From: NORP181 sp047623555
GTDB taxonomy: Bacteria > Pseudomonadota > Alphaproteobacteria > Rhodobacterales > Rhodobacteraceae
Direction: 5' to 3'
NCBI GenBank assembly: GCA_047623555.1
Contig: JBLHMP010000018.1
Coordinates: 1-50,417 of the forward strand
Length of the DNA stretch: 50,417 nt
A program made the position numbers and the translations under genes. This document shows positions 17,626 to 25,600 of this stretch, one piece after another (within the stretch, counting starts at the first letter, position 1; each line of letters begins with the position of its first letter). Under the pieces are notes generated by a model. That model ran no database searches, had not been told where the DNA came from, and saw only the letters and a list, made by a program, of their open reading frames with translations.

Positions 17626-17694
17626 ACGACGTTCAGTAATTAACGTAAACGTCGTTTATAGTGCTCTGTCTTTCATTTCCTGAACGGCGTTCAG
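17622..17694 (+). promoter_or_regulatory. three palindromic operators in front of pspA
   Basis: Site 1, CTGAACGACGTTCAG at 17622-17636, overlaps the TetR stop codon. Site 2 is TAAACGTCGTTTA at 17646-17658. Site 3 is CTGAACGGCGTTCAG at 17680-17694. All fit TRAACG-N-CGTTYA with perfect arms. Centres are 23 and 35 bp apart. GGAGG follows site 3, so the pspA promoter must lie among the sites. Confidence 0.8.
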
Positions 17695-17707
17695 GGTGGA
17701 GGTACAG

Positions 17708-18428
17708 ATATTCTAAACACTTAAAACCCTTGTGTCCGGATCAAATGCACGTGCCGAAGAGCGTGTACGCGAAATTTATTCGATTGAATTGATCGACCAG
17801 AAAATCCGTGAGGCGGGCGAGGTGCAAAAGGCTGCCAAATCTACCCTGGCCAGCCTGATCCAGCGCGAACGTGCCGAATCCGGGCAAATTTACGCCTTGC
17901 AAGGGCGGGCTGATCGCCTGATTAGCCGCGCCAAACGGGCACTTGAAAATGACAGTCAGGATTTGGCACAAGAGGCCGCTCAGGCGGTGGCCAACATGGA
18001 AAACGAATTGGTGGTACGCCGCGAAACGGCCTGCCGTGTAGAAACCCGTATCCTGCAACTGCGTCAATCGGTCGAGGCATCAAACCGCAGGATCATCGAC
18101 TTGAAACAAGGCGCGATTGCCGCGCGTGCTGTTCGCAAAAGAACAAAGCATTCAGCGGCGTATGACCCGCAATATTGGTGGTGGATGCGCGATCGGCGAG
18201 GCGGAATCGTTGATCGCCCGGGTGATGGAGCGTGACGATCCGTTTGAGAAAAACGAAATCCTGAACGAGATCGACCACGGTCTGCAAAAATCCGATGTTT
18301 CTGACCGTTTGGCCGAAGCCGGATTTGGCGCGTCGTCTAAGTTGACCGCCAACCATGTGATGAGCCGCTTAAGGGCCAGAAACTTGCCCCCAGTTCGGAC
18401 AGAAATAGGAAATGAACTGTTTCCTTAG
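17708..18428 (+). pseudogene. pspA: PspA/IM30-family protein, start codon lost and frame broken
   Basis: Coiled-coil membrane-stress protein (ELIDQKIREAG, RRIIDLKQGAIAARAVRK). Three separate lesions are visible. The codon at the right distance from GGAGG is ATA instead of ATG (17708). The third codon, expected Lys, is TAA (17714-17716), followed by the normal TLKTLVSG. An extra A in the run at 18137-18140 shifts the frame, after which EQSIQRRMTRNIGG and ESLIARVMERDDPFEKNEIL continue to the TAG at 18426-18428. Removing that single A restores a 240-codon frame. A GTG at 17732 could start a truncated product, but it would still run into the frameshift. Confidence 0.9.
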
Positions 18429-18455
18429 TCAAGTTAATTGCAACTGGAGAATGAA

Positions 18456-18740
18456 ATGTACGCAGATCGTAACGATAATAAGTTCATCACGCTACTCAAT
18501 GGTGCCGGGGTTGCCCTGGCCTATGGCTTGCTGGGGATTTCCCTGTGGCTGTCAACCGAGGTGCCGCTGGCGACCAAAGGTTATTGGGCATGAGCATTCT
18601 GTTGCTGACCATCAGCCTGATCAATGTTGTCAAATACCGCTTTGATGCCAAATCCAGCGAAGACGGTATAAACCGCATTTGAAGACGCACGGAATGATAA
18701 ATTTCTGGAAGACTCGTTGAGCGATACCAGCGCTTCTTAG
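18456..18740 (+). pseudogene. YiaA/YiaB-family inner membrane protein with two frameshifts
   Basis: The first frame (ATG 18456, after CTGGAGA) encodes 45 residues with one membrane segment (GAGVALAYGLLGISLWL) and ends KGYWA at TGA 18591. One A is missing there: restoring it gives MSILLLTISLINVVKYRFDA, the second membrane segment. An extra T at 18678-18680 then breaks the frame again; removing it gives EDARNDKFLEDSLSDTSAS and a TAG at 18738-18740. Corrected, it is a 94-residue two-helix protein of the usual size. It is the partner gene of pspA, 27 bp downstream. Confidence 0.85.
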
Positions 18741-18752
18741 AGAAAATTGAGA

Positions 18753-18768
18753 CGGGCCCAAGGGCCCG
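18753..18768. terminator. GC-rich hairpin after the pspA-yiaA remnants
   Basis: CGGGCCC-AA-GGGCCCG is a perfect 7-bp stem shortly after the yiaA stop. On the minus strand it is followed by TCTCAATTTTCT, so it may also end glyA transcription. Confidence 0.55.
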
Positions 18769-18781
18769 CCATTCTTATGAG

Positions 18782-18814
18782 ACTGCCAATTTACCGTGCC
18801 GGAAAATTGGCAGT
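18782..18814. terminator. 11-bp perfect hairpin between yiaA remnant and glyA
   Basis: Arms ACTGCCAATTT and AAATTGGCAGT pair perfectly around an 11-nt loop. The site lies between convergent genes, 42 bp beyond the glyA stop. Without a long T run it could be a terminator or an RNA-stabilising hairpin. Confidence 0.5.
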
Positions 18815-18817
18815 AAT

Positions 18818-18851
18818 GCCTCCGGCGGGGATATTTTCGGAAAGCAGAAAG
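18818..18851 (+). repeat. dispersed 3'-end motif, copy B
   Basis: GCCTCCGGCGGGGATATTTT followed by CGGAAAGCAGAAAG. It is oriented with the pspA-yiaA remnants and directly follows the 18782-18814 hairpin, the same order (hairpin then motif) as copy A at 5188-5247. Confidence 0.75.
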
Positions 18852-18856
18852 TGGTT

Positions 18857-20152
18857 TTAGAGATTCGGATAGAGCGGGAAACGAGCACACATTTGGGCGA
18901 CTTTGGCGCGAACTTTGTCCTCAACTTCGCCATTGCCGTCTTCGCCGTTGGCCGCAAGACCGTCAACGATTTCAATGATCCAGTCGGCGATCTGGCGAAA
19001 TTCAGCTTCGCCAAATCCACGGGTGGTTCCCGCAGGAGAGCCAAGACGAATGCCGCTGGTGACCATGGGTTTTTCCGGGTCAAACGGCACGCCGTTTTTG
19101 TTGCAGGTGATGAACGCACGACCTAATGCCTTTTCCGTGGCGTTGCCTTTGACGCCTTTGGGACGCAGGTCAACCAACACCACATGGGTGTCGGTGCCGT
19201 GGGTGATGGTATCAAGCCCGCCTTTGATCAACTGATCTGACAAGGCTTGCGCATTGGCTATGACGTTCTGGATATACCCTTTGAATTCGGGGCGCAGCGC
19301 TTCGCCAAAGGCGACGGCCTTGGCCGCGATCACATGCATCAACGGGCCGCCCTGAATGCCGGGGAAAATGGCGGAATTGATCTTTTTGGCCAAGGCTTCG
19401 TCATTGGTCAGGATCATACCACCACGCGGGCCGCGCAGGGTTTTGTGGGTGGTTGTGGTCACAACATGGGCGTGTGGGAACGGGCTTGGATGCAGGCCAG
19501 CCGCCACCAGACCGGCGAAATGCGCCATGTCCACATGCAGATAGGCGCCAACCTTGTCAGCAATTTCACGCATGCGGGCAAAATCAATCTGGCGCGGGAT
19601 GGCGCTGCCACCGGCGATGATGATTTTGGGTTTGTGGGCGAGCGCCAGTTCTTCGACCTGATTGTAATCCAGCCGGTTGTCCTGACGACGCACGCCATAT
19701 TGCACCGCGTTGAACCATTTGCCCGACTGGTTTGGTTTGGCCCCATGGGTCAGGTGACCGCCGGCATCCAGTGACATGCCCAAAATGGTATCGCCCGGCT
19801 GCAGCATGGCCTGAAATACGCCTTGGTTGGCCTGTGATCCGGAATGCGGCTGGACATTGATGAACTCACAACCAAACAGCTCTTTGGCCCGCTCAATCGC
19901 CAGGTTTTCGGCCACATCGACATATTGGCAACCACCATAATAACGCCGTCCGGGGTAACCTTCGGCGTATTTGTTGGTCATCACCGAGCCTTGCGCCTGC
20001 ATCACCGCCGCACTGACGATGTTTTCTGAGGCAATCAGCTCGATCTCGTCGCGTTGGCGACCCAATTCAGAGGTGATCGAGGCGAATAGTTCCGCATCGC
20101 GCGTGGCGAGGGGGTCGGTGAAAAATCCGGTGTCAACATTTGGGCTGGTCAT
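18857..20152 (-). CDS. glyA: serine hydroxymethyltransferase
   Basis: PLP enzyme that interconverts serine and glycine and feeds one-carbon units to tetrahydrofolate. 431 residues starting MTSPNVDTGFFTDPL. The PLP lysine is in TTTTHKTLRGPRGG; QRDEIELIASENIVSAAVMQ and KYAEGYPGRRYYGG are also diagnostic. The start at 20152 is chosen because homology begins there; the frame is open for 65 more codons upstream, but these cover the nadK promoter. It is divergent from nadK. Confidence 0.96.
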   Translation of the reverse strand: MTSPNVDTGFFTDPLATRDAELFASITSELGRQRDEIELIASENIVSAAVMQAQGSVMTNKYAEGYPGRRYYGGCQYVDVAENLAIERAKELFGCEFINVQPHSGSQANQGVFQAMLQPGDTILGMSLDAGGHLTHGAKPNQSGKWFNAVQYGVRRQDNRLDYNQVEELALAHKPKIIIAGGSAIPRQIDFARMREIADKVGAYLHVDMAHFAGLVAAGLHPSPFPHAHVVTTTTHKTLRGPRGGMILTNDEALAKKINSAIFPGIQGGPLMHVIAAKAVAFGEALRPEFKGYIQNVIANAQALSDQLIKGGLDTITHGTDTHVVLVDLRPKGVKGNATEKALGRAFITCNKNGVPFDPEKPMVTSGIRLGSPAGTTRGFGEAEFRQIADWIIEIVDGLAANGEDGNGEVEDKVRAKVAQMCARFPLYPNL

Positions 20153-20315
20153 GGCAGGCTCCGTGTGAGGGTGATTTTCCGATTTCGGTATAGGAAACTT
20201 GGGCCGGCTGAAAGACCGGAATGCGACGAATTGGGTGGATACAACGGCAAGGCTGGCATTGTGAGGGAAGGTGTGGTTCTTTTGGGGCGAAACAGGCGAA
20301 CCGGGACCCTTTGTC

Positions 20316-21077
20316 ATGACCTTGAAAATTGCATTCCTGGCCAGCACGGCTCCGGTTGCTCAGACGGCTTTGTCGGCGCTGACCGCGCGGTACGGCAAAG
20401 TTGCGACACATAAGGCAGATATCATTGTGGCGCTGGGTGGCGACGGGTTCATGCTGCGCACGTTGCATGCAACACAGGATTTGCCTGCGCCGGTTTACGG
20501 GATGAACCGCGGCACTATCGGCTTTCTGATGAACGAATACTGCGAGACTGATCTGGTCGAGAGGTTGCAAGCCGCAGAGCAGACCGTGATCAACCCGCTA
20601 TCGATGCGGGCGATGGATCGGTCGGGCACCATCCACGAGGCTTTGGCGATCAATGAGGTGTCTCTGCTGCGTGCTGGTCCACAGGCGGCCAAATTGCGGA
20701 TCACTGTCGATGGACGTTTGCGCCTGGCCGAACTGGTTTGCGATGGGGCACTGGTGGCGACGCCTGCCGGATCAACCGCGTATAACTATTCGGCGCATGG
20801 GCCGATCTTGCCGGTGGGCGCGGACGTGCTGGCGCTTACGGCGATTGCGGCGTTCCGGCCCAGACGTTGGCGCGGCGCATTGCTGCCAAAAACCGCGATG
20901 GTGCGTTTTGACGTGGTTGAGCCGGAAAAACGCCCGGTGATGGCCGAGGCGGATTCAACGTCGTTTGCTGATATCGATTGGGTGGAAATCCAGTCCGAGC
21001 CACAGATCGAACACCGTATTCTGTTCGATCCGGGCCATGGGCTTGAGGAACGGCTCATTTCTGAGCAGTTTACCTAA
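20316..21077 (+). CDS. nadK: NAD kinase
   Basis: Phosphorylates NAD to NADP. 253 residues. The conserved GGDGFMLRTLHAT, YGMNRGTIGFLMNEY, AINEVSLLR and the glycine-rich TPAGSTAYNYSAHGPILP are all present. The ATG at 20316 begins MTLKIAFLAS, the usual first strand; an upstream GTG in frame is unlikely. Length is typical for alphaproteobacterial NadK. Confidence 0.95.
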   Translation: MTLKIAFLASTAPVAQTALSALTARYGKVATHKADIIVALGGDGFMLRTLHATQDLPAPVYGMNRGTIGFLMNEYCETDLVERLQAAEQTVINPLSMRAMDRSGTIHEALAINEVSLLRAGPQAAKLRITVDGRLRLAELVCDGALVATPAGSTAYNYSAHGPILPVGADVLALTAIAAFRPRRWRGALLPKTAMVRFDVVEPEKRPVMAEADSTSFADIDWVEIQSEPQIEHRILFDPGHGLEERLISEQFT

Positions 21078-21120
21078 ATCGGGGTGTAGGGTGGGTGAAA
21101 ACCCACGCTCAAACGGTGTT

Positions 21121-22680
21121 TTACGAAATTTGGCGATCGCGGCCTTCCCAGAACGGTTCACGCAACTCGGTTTTCAGCACCTTATTGGCACCTGACAACG
21201 GGAACGGATCAGTGCGAAACTCAACGCTTCTGGGGCATTTGTAACCCGCAATCAACGTATGGCAAAACGCCATCAGGTCCTCGCCATTGGCCTCAGCCCC
21301 GGGGTTCAGGATAACGATGGCATGCACAGACTCGCCCCACTGGTCGCTGGGAATGCCAATGACGGCACTGGTCGCCACTGCCGGATGTTGCGACAGGGCA
21401 TTTTCAACCTCGGCAGAATAGACGTTTTCGCCCCCTGACACCACCATATCCTTGAGCCGGTCCATCAGAAACACAAACCCGTCGTCGTCCATATACCCGG
21501 CATCGCCGGTATAAACCCAACCATCTTTGATCGCTTCGGCGGTTGCATCGGGTTTGTTCCAGTAGCCTAACATTGTCACGGGCCCTTTGACGGTGATATG
21601 GCCGATGTCGCCGCGCGCTACCTCATTGTCAGCCTCATCAACAATGCGGATTTCAACAATGCGTGTTGGTCGCCCGGCCGAGCGGAGCTTGCCCGCATTT
21701 GGCCCTTTGAGCACGTGAAATTCCGGGTCCAGAAAGGTTGCCACCGGGCTCAGTTCAGTCTGACCAAAGGCCTGAATAAATTGCGCCTTTGGAAACTTGT
21801 CAAACGCTTCTATCAGCACAGATTGCGTGATAGGCGAGGCCCCATATGCGATTAGTTCCAGCGATGACACGTCATAGTTGTCAAAATCCGGGTGTTGCAG
21901 GACCATCTGTAACATCACCGGCACCAGCAGCACATGGCTTGGCCGATGTTTCTGAATGACCTCTAATGTCGCCTGTGGTGCAAACATCGGGATCACCACA
22001 TGGGTGCCGGCCGCAAATGTCACAGCGGTGAAAAACAACAGATCTGCGATATGAAACATCGGCGCGGCATGCAGATAGATCACGCCATCCGCCAGCTTTA
22101 GCGCCTCTGAATTGGCGATGCCGCCAACAAACAGGTTGGTATGGGACAGCATCACACCCTTGGGAAATCCGGTGGTGCCACCTGTGTAAAATATCCCGGC
22201 CAGATCATCGCCACCGCGATCGGCATCAGGGGCAGGGGCCGCCGTTGCCAGAATGTCCTCATAGTTCAGCATGCCGTCTGGTGTGTCACCATCACCGCAA
22301 TAAATTAGTGTTTTTAATCCTTTAGCAGCCTCTTGGATGGTTATTGCGGCGGTGCTAAATGCATCGTCCACAATCAGGATTTCGGCACCGGCATCGTTGA
22401 TCGCATAGGCGCATTCGGCTGGCGACCAGCGGATGTTCATCGGCATCATCACGCCGCCGCCCCAGACCACGCCGTAGAAATATTCAATATAGCGGTCCGA
22501 ATTCAGCGACAGCAACGCCACCCGATCACCGATGCCCATGCCCGCATTTTGCAACGCACCGGCCAGTTTTGCCACCTGGTCGACACATTCAGACCAGGTC
22601 TGCTGGCGGTCCTGACAGATGGTGGCAATGCCTTTGGCGTTAACCTGGGCGGCGCGGCGAATGATCGAAGTAAGTTGCAT
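21121..22680 (-). CDS. AMP-dependent acyl-CoA synthetase/ligase
   Basis: Class I adenylate-forming enzyme of 519 residues that activates a carboxylic acid to its CoA thioester. The P-loop is FYTGGTTGFPKGVMLSHTN, the acidic motif YTGDAGYMDDDGFVFLMDRL, and the C-terminal lysine region SGANKVLKTELR. Start at 22680 (MQLTSIIRRAAQ); the open frame upstream lacks homology. An amidase gene ends 79 bp upstream of this start on the same strand, so an amide-derived acid could be the substrate, but the chain length cannot be told from sequence. Confidence 0.9.
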   Translation of the reverse strand: MQLTSIIRRAAQVNAKGIATICQDRQQTWSECVDQVAKLAGALQNAGMGIGDRVALLSLNSDRYIEYFYGVVWGGGVMMPMNIRWSPAECAYAINDAGAEILIVDDAFSTAAITIQEAAKGLKTLIYCGDGDTPDGMLNYEDILATAAPAPDADRGGDDLAGIFYTGGTTGFPKGVMLSHTNLFVGGIANSEALKLADGVIYLHAAPMFHIADLLFFTAVTFAAGTHVVIPMFAPQATLEVIQKHRPSHVLLVPVMLQMVLQHPDFDNYDVSSLELIAYGASPITQSVLIEAFDKFPKAQFIQAFGQTELSPVATFLDPEFHVLKGPNAGKLRSAGRPTRIVEIRIVDEADNEVARGDIGHITVKGPVTMLGYWNKPDATAEAIKDGWVYTGDAGYMDDDGFVFLMDRLKDMVVSGGENVYSAEVENALSQHPAVATSAVIGIPSDQWGESVHAIVILNPGAEANGEDLMAFCHTLIAGYKCPRSVEFRTDPFPLSGANKVLKTELREPFWEGRDRQIS

Positions 22681-22759
22681 GTAGAGTTCCGTAATAGGTG
22701 AAATAGGTGGTAAATGGGCTGGCCTAGCCTGCGTGCAGTAGGGCCAGCCTGTCAATCAA

Positions 22760-24199
22760 TCAATTGGATAGGTCCATCCGCTGCCAAAGCGTGTCGCACA
22801 TTCTCCCAACGCGGCCCTCAATAGCGACCATCGCATCAACGATCAAATCCTCGCGCCAGCGGCGGCCAACGATTTGTACATTGATCGGCTGGGGGCCCTG
22901 CGGCAGTTCTGCCAGTCGGGTTGGCAAGCAGCCAGCAGGTAGGCCGAGAAAGTTCATGGCAAAGGAATAATGCGCCGTCCCTAATACCTCACGCACGCCG
23001 TCAGCGCCTTGTGTATCGCGATCCGGGGCGAAAAATGGCGTTGGCATAAACGGCGTCAGAACCAGCGGATATTCCTGCAAAAACAGCGACCATTGCCGGG
23101 CATAATGGGTGCGCTGCGCCATGACTTTGAGCAATTCAGCGCCTTCATAAGGCGGGAACTGTTCAAAGTAGTCGTTAAATATTGCGTTGATGGTGGCCGA
23201 TCCATAGGCCTTTATATCGTCGCTCATCAACGCCTGCACTTCGCCCATCAGGGCGCGATACCCGGCTATTCCGGCCTCATGCACCAGCGGCGGTTCCACA
23301 TCTTCAACAACATAGCCCGCATCCGACAACGCATCACGCGCCGTGTCCAGCGCCAGCGACACCTCGGGATGTAAATCATACTCAAACGTATTCTTGGTAA
23401 ACGCCACCTTGACTGGCCCTTCAAGCGCCGCACCGCGCCACGGCAAAGGCACATGAAACGGGTCGCGCGCATCGGGTTTTATCATCGCTGGCATCGACAG
23501 GTGCAAATCTGCGGCCGAGCGGGTCAGCAGACCCTGCACCGACATGGATTGCGCCAGCATGCCGCGTTCGGCCTTTTGGCTGGGGTTCCAGGCTGGCACC
23601 CGGCCAACGCCCGGTTTCACCGTCACCGCGCCATTTGCAGCCGCCGGAAATCGCAGGCTGCCACCGATGTCATTGCCATGCCCCAACGCGCCAATCCCGG
23701 CCATCACCGCCGACCCGGCACCGCCAGATGATCCACCGGCAGACACATGCCGCCCCCACGGATTATGGGTGCGCCCATAGAGCGGATTGTCGGTATCGGC
23801 GCGAAACGAAAACTCGGGCGTATTGGTGCGCCCGATCACCACCGCCCCGGCGTTTTGCAGGTTCTCAACAAGTGGCGCATCCTCATCCGCGATCATATCC
23901 CTGAGCGCCACAACCCCGTTGGTCGTGGCATGTCCGGCCTGATCGACATTCACCTTGATGGTTATCGGAACACCATGCAACGGCCCGGTTGGTGCGCCGT
24001 TGGCGCGGGCGGCATCCAGGGCACGGGCGCGGCTCAGGGCTTCACCGCTCAGGTCTTCGATGACGGCATTCAGCGCCGGATTAACCGCGTTCATCCGGTC
24101 AATCGACGCCTGAACAGCGGCTTCGGCGCTCAGATCTCCGGCGCGGGTTTGGTTGGCAATTTCACTGGCAGTCAGTTGCCAAATCGGGGTGTGTGTCAT
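22760..24199 (-). CDS. amidase (amidase-signature family)
   Basis: 479-residue Ser-cisSer-Lys hydrolase. Lys82 is in GVPITIKVNVD, the glycine/serine-rich signature is AGGSSGGAGSAVMAG (Ser157/158), and the nucleophile is Ser181 in GNDIGGSLRFPAA. The start at 24199 (MTHTPIWQLTASEIANQ) begins the family homology. It is followed by the acyl-CoA synthetase and preceded, 25 bp away, by the stop of the HMG-CoA reductase gene, all on the minus strand. GatA is excluded by the absence of gatC/gatB and by the N-terminal sequence. Confidence 0.9.
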   Translation of the reverse strand: MTHTPIWQLTASEIANQTRAGDLSAEAAVQASIDRMNAVNPALNAVIEDLSGEALSRARALDAARANGAPTGPLHGVPITIKVNVDQAGHATTNGVVALRDMIADEDAPLVENLQNAGAVVIGRTNTPEFSFRADTDNPLYGRTHNPWGRHVSAGGSSGGAGSAVMAGIGALGHGNDIGGSLRFPAAANGAVTVKPGVGRVPAWNPSQKAERGMLAQSMSVQGLLTRSAADLHLSMPAMIKPDARDPFHVPLPWRGAALEGPVKVAFTKNTFEYDLHPEVSLALDTARDALSDAGYVVEDVEPPLVHEAGIAGYRALMGEVQALMSDDIKAYGSATINAIFNDYFEQFPPYEGAELLKVMAQRTHYARQWSLFLQEYPLVLTPFMPTPFFAPDRDTQGADGVREVLGTAHYSFAMNFLGLPAGCLPTRLAELPQGPQPINVQIVGRRWREDLIVDAMVAIEGRVGRMCDTLWQRMDLSN

Positions 24200-24224
24200 G
24201 ATGTATTCTCCTGATCTGACTCTA

Positions 24225-25472
24225 TTATGCTTGCACGTCGGCAAGCAAGTGATGTGCTTCATCTTCACGGATTTTGCCCGATTTGACCATCGCGGCGGCG
24301 ATGCTGTCGATCTGCGCGCCGGTGGCCCCGGCGGCAATGGCAACATTGCGCGCGTGCAGCCCCATATGGCCACGCTGGATGCCCTCGGTTGCCAGTGCGC
24401 GCAGGGCAGAAAAATTCTGGATCAATCCAACGGCCGCGATCACCCGGCCAAGCCGATCTGCGGTCTGCGCCCCCATAATCTGCAACGCCGCCTGCGCAGT
24501 TGGATGCACCCGCGTTGCGCCACCAACGATGCCCACCGGCATTGGCACTTCGATTTCGCCCATGAGGTCACCGTTGGGTGTTTTGGAATAGCGGGTCAGC
24601 GGGCCATAGCCATCTTTGGCGGCAAAGGCATGCGCCCCGGCCTCAAGAGCGCGGGTGTCGTTGCCGGTCGCGAGGGCCACAGCACTGATGCCGTTCATGA
24701 TGCCCTTGTTGTGGGTCGCGGCGCGATAAGGATCAACCGCGGCAAAGTGATAGGCCGACAACATCGCGTCCACCACGTCGGCACCAATCACGTCAGCGGG
24801 CCAAGTGGCGCGCGCCCGCACCAAACGGCGATCCGCGAGGTTGGACAGGATGCGCAAACCCACCGTGCCGCCCGTCAGTTTTTCCAGATGCGGCGCCAGC
24901 CGTTCGGCCATGGTGTTGACCGCATTTGCCCCCATGGCGTCGCGCACATCAACGATCAGATGCACGACCAGAAACGGCGGCACAATCCGCGCCTCAAGGT
25001 CGCGAAAACCGCCGCCCAGATTGACCAGCACCGGATCGCAGGCATCACAGCGCGCGCTAATATCGTCGCGCGCCGCCAGCACGGCATCGCGGGCGGCCTC
25101 GAGGTTAGCAAGCCCGGTAATCTGCACCTGCGCAATCATGCAGGGATCATCGGCATTCGTGGTCACACCACCAGCATCACGACAGGCCAGTGCCCCGTTG
25201 CAGACGGCGGCGATGACACTGCTTTCTTCGGTTGCCATCGGCACCAGAACGTCCAGCCCATCAACCGTCAGATTGGTGGCGACCCCGATAGGAATGGACA
25301 TCACCCCAATGACATTTTCCGCCAGATTGTCAGCCAAATCACCCTCGTATACGGCGGCAGCCTCGATATGATTGCGCTGTTTGTCGCTTAGCCCGCAGGT
25401 GTCGGCGATGGTGTTTAGACGGTCGGCGCGGGTCAGATTGTGAAAGCCGGACAGGCGGGATGTGGGGGGCAT
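24225..25472 (-). CDS. hydroxymethylglutaryl-CoA reductase, class II (degradative type)
   Basis: 415-residue enzyme interconverting HMG-CoA and mevalonate. The class II motifs are ENVIGVMSIPIGVATNL, ATEESSVIAAV (catalytic Glu at 82-83), DAMGANAVNTM, ATHNKGIMNGISAVALATGN (Lys and Asp) and GHMGLHARN (His). Start at 25472 (MPPTSRLSGFHN). The neighbours are acyl-CoA and propionyl-CoA synthetases rather than isoprenoid kinases, so the context fits mevalonate breakdown more than synthesis. HMG-CoA lyase is not in the window. Confidence 0.92.
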   Translation of the reverse strand: MPPTSRLSGFHNLTRADRLNTIADTCGLSDKQRNHIEAAAVYEGDLADNLAENVIGVMSIPIGVATNLTVDGLDVLVPMATEESSVIAAVCNGALACRDAGGVTTNADDPCMIAQVQITGLANLEAARDAVLAARDDISARCDACDPVLVNLGGGFRDLEARIVPPFLVVHLIVDVRDAMGANAVNTMAERLAPHLEKLTGGTVGLRILSNLADRRLVRARATWPADVIGADVVDAMLSAYHFAAVDPYRAATHNKGIMNGISAVALATGNDTRALEAGAHAFAAKDGYGPLTRYSKTPNGDLMGEIEVPMPVGIVGGATRVHPTAQAALQIMGAQTADRLGRVIAAVGLIQNFSALRALATEGIQRGHMGLHARNVAIAAGATGAQIDSIAAAMVKSGKIREDEAHHLLADVQA

Positions 25473-25600
25473 TATGGTTTCCTCTTTTGCCAGCACGTTA
25501 GGGTGCCACGAGCAGCATGCAAGCAGTAAATCCCCTGAGTTGGGGGCTTGCACGCTGACCCGCCATTTAGGCAAAACAACGCGGCACATCCGTTGGCCTG

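Noticed and set aside
20153..20315. Riboswitch in front of glyA
   Set aside because: I looked for a glycine, SAM or folate aptamer in this divergent gap but could not recognise conserved core segments.
24153..25391. 412-residue plus-strand frame opposite the HMG-CoA reductase gene
   Set aside because: The minus-strand product has all class II HMG-CoA reductase motifs; the plus-strand one has none.
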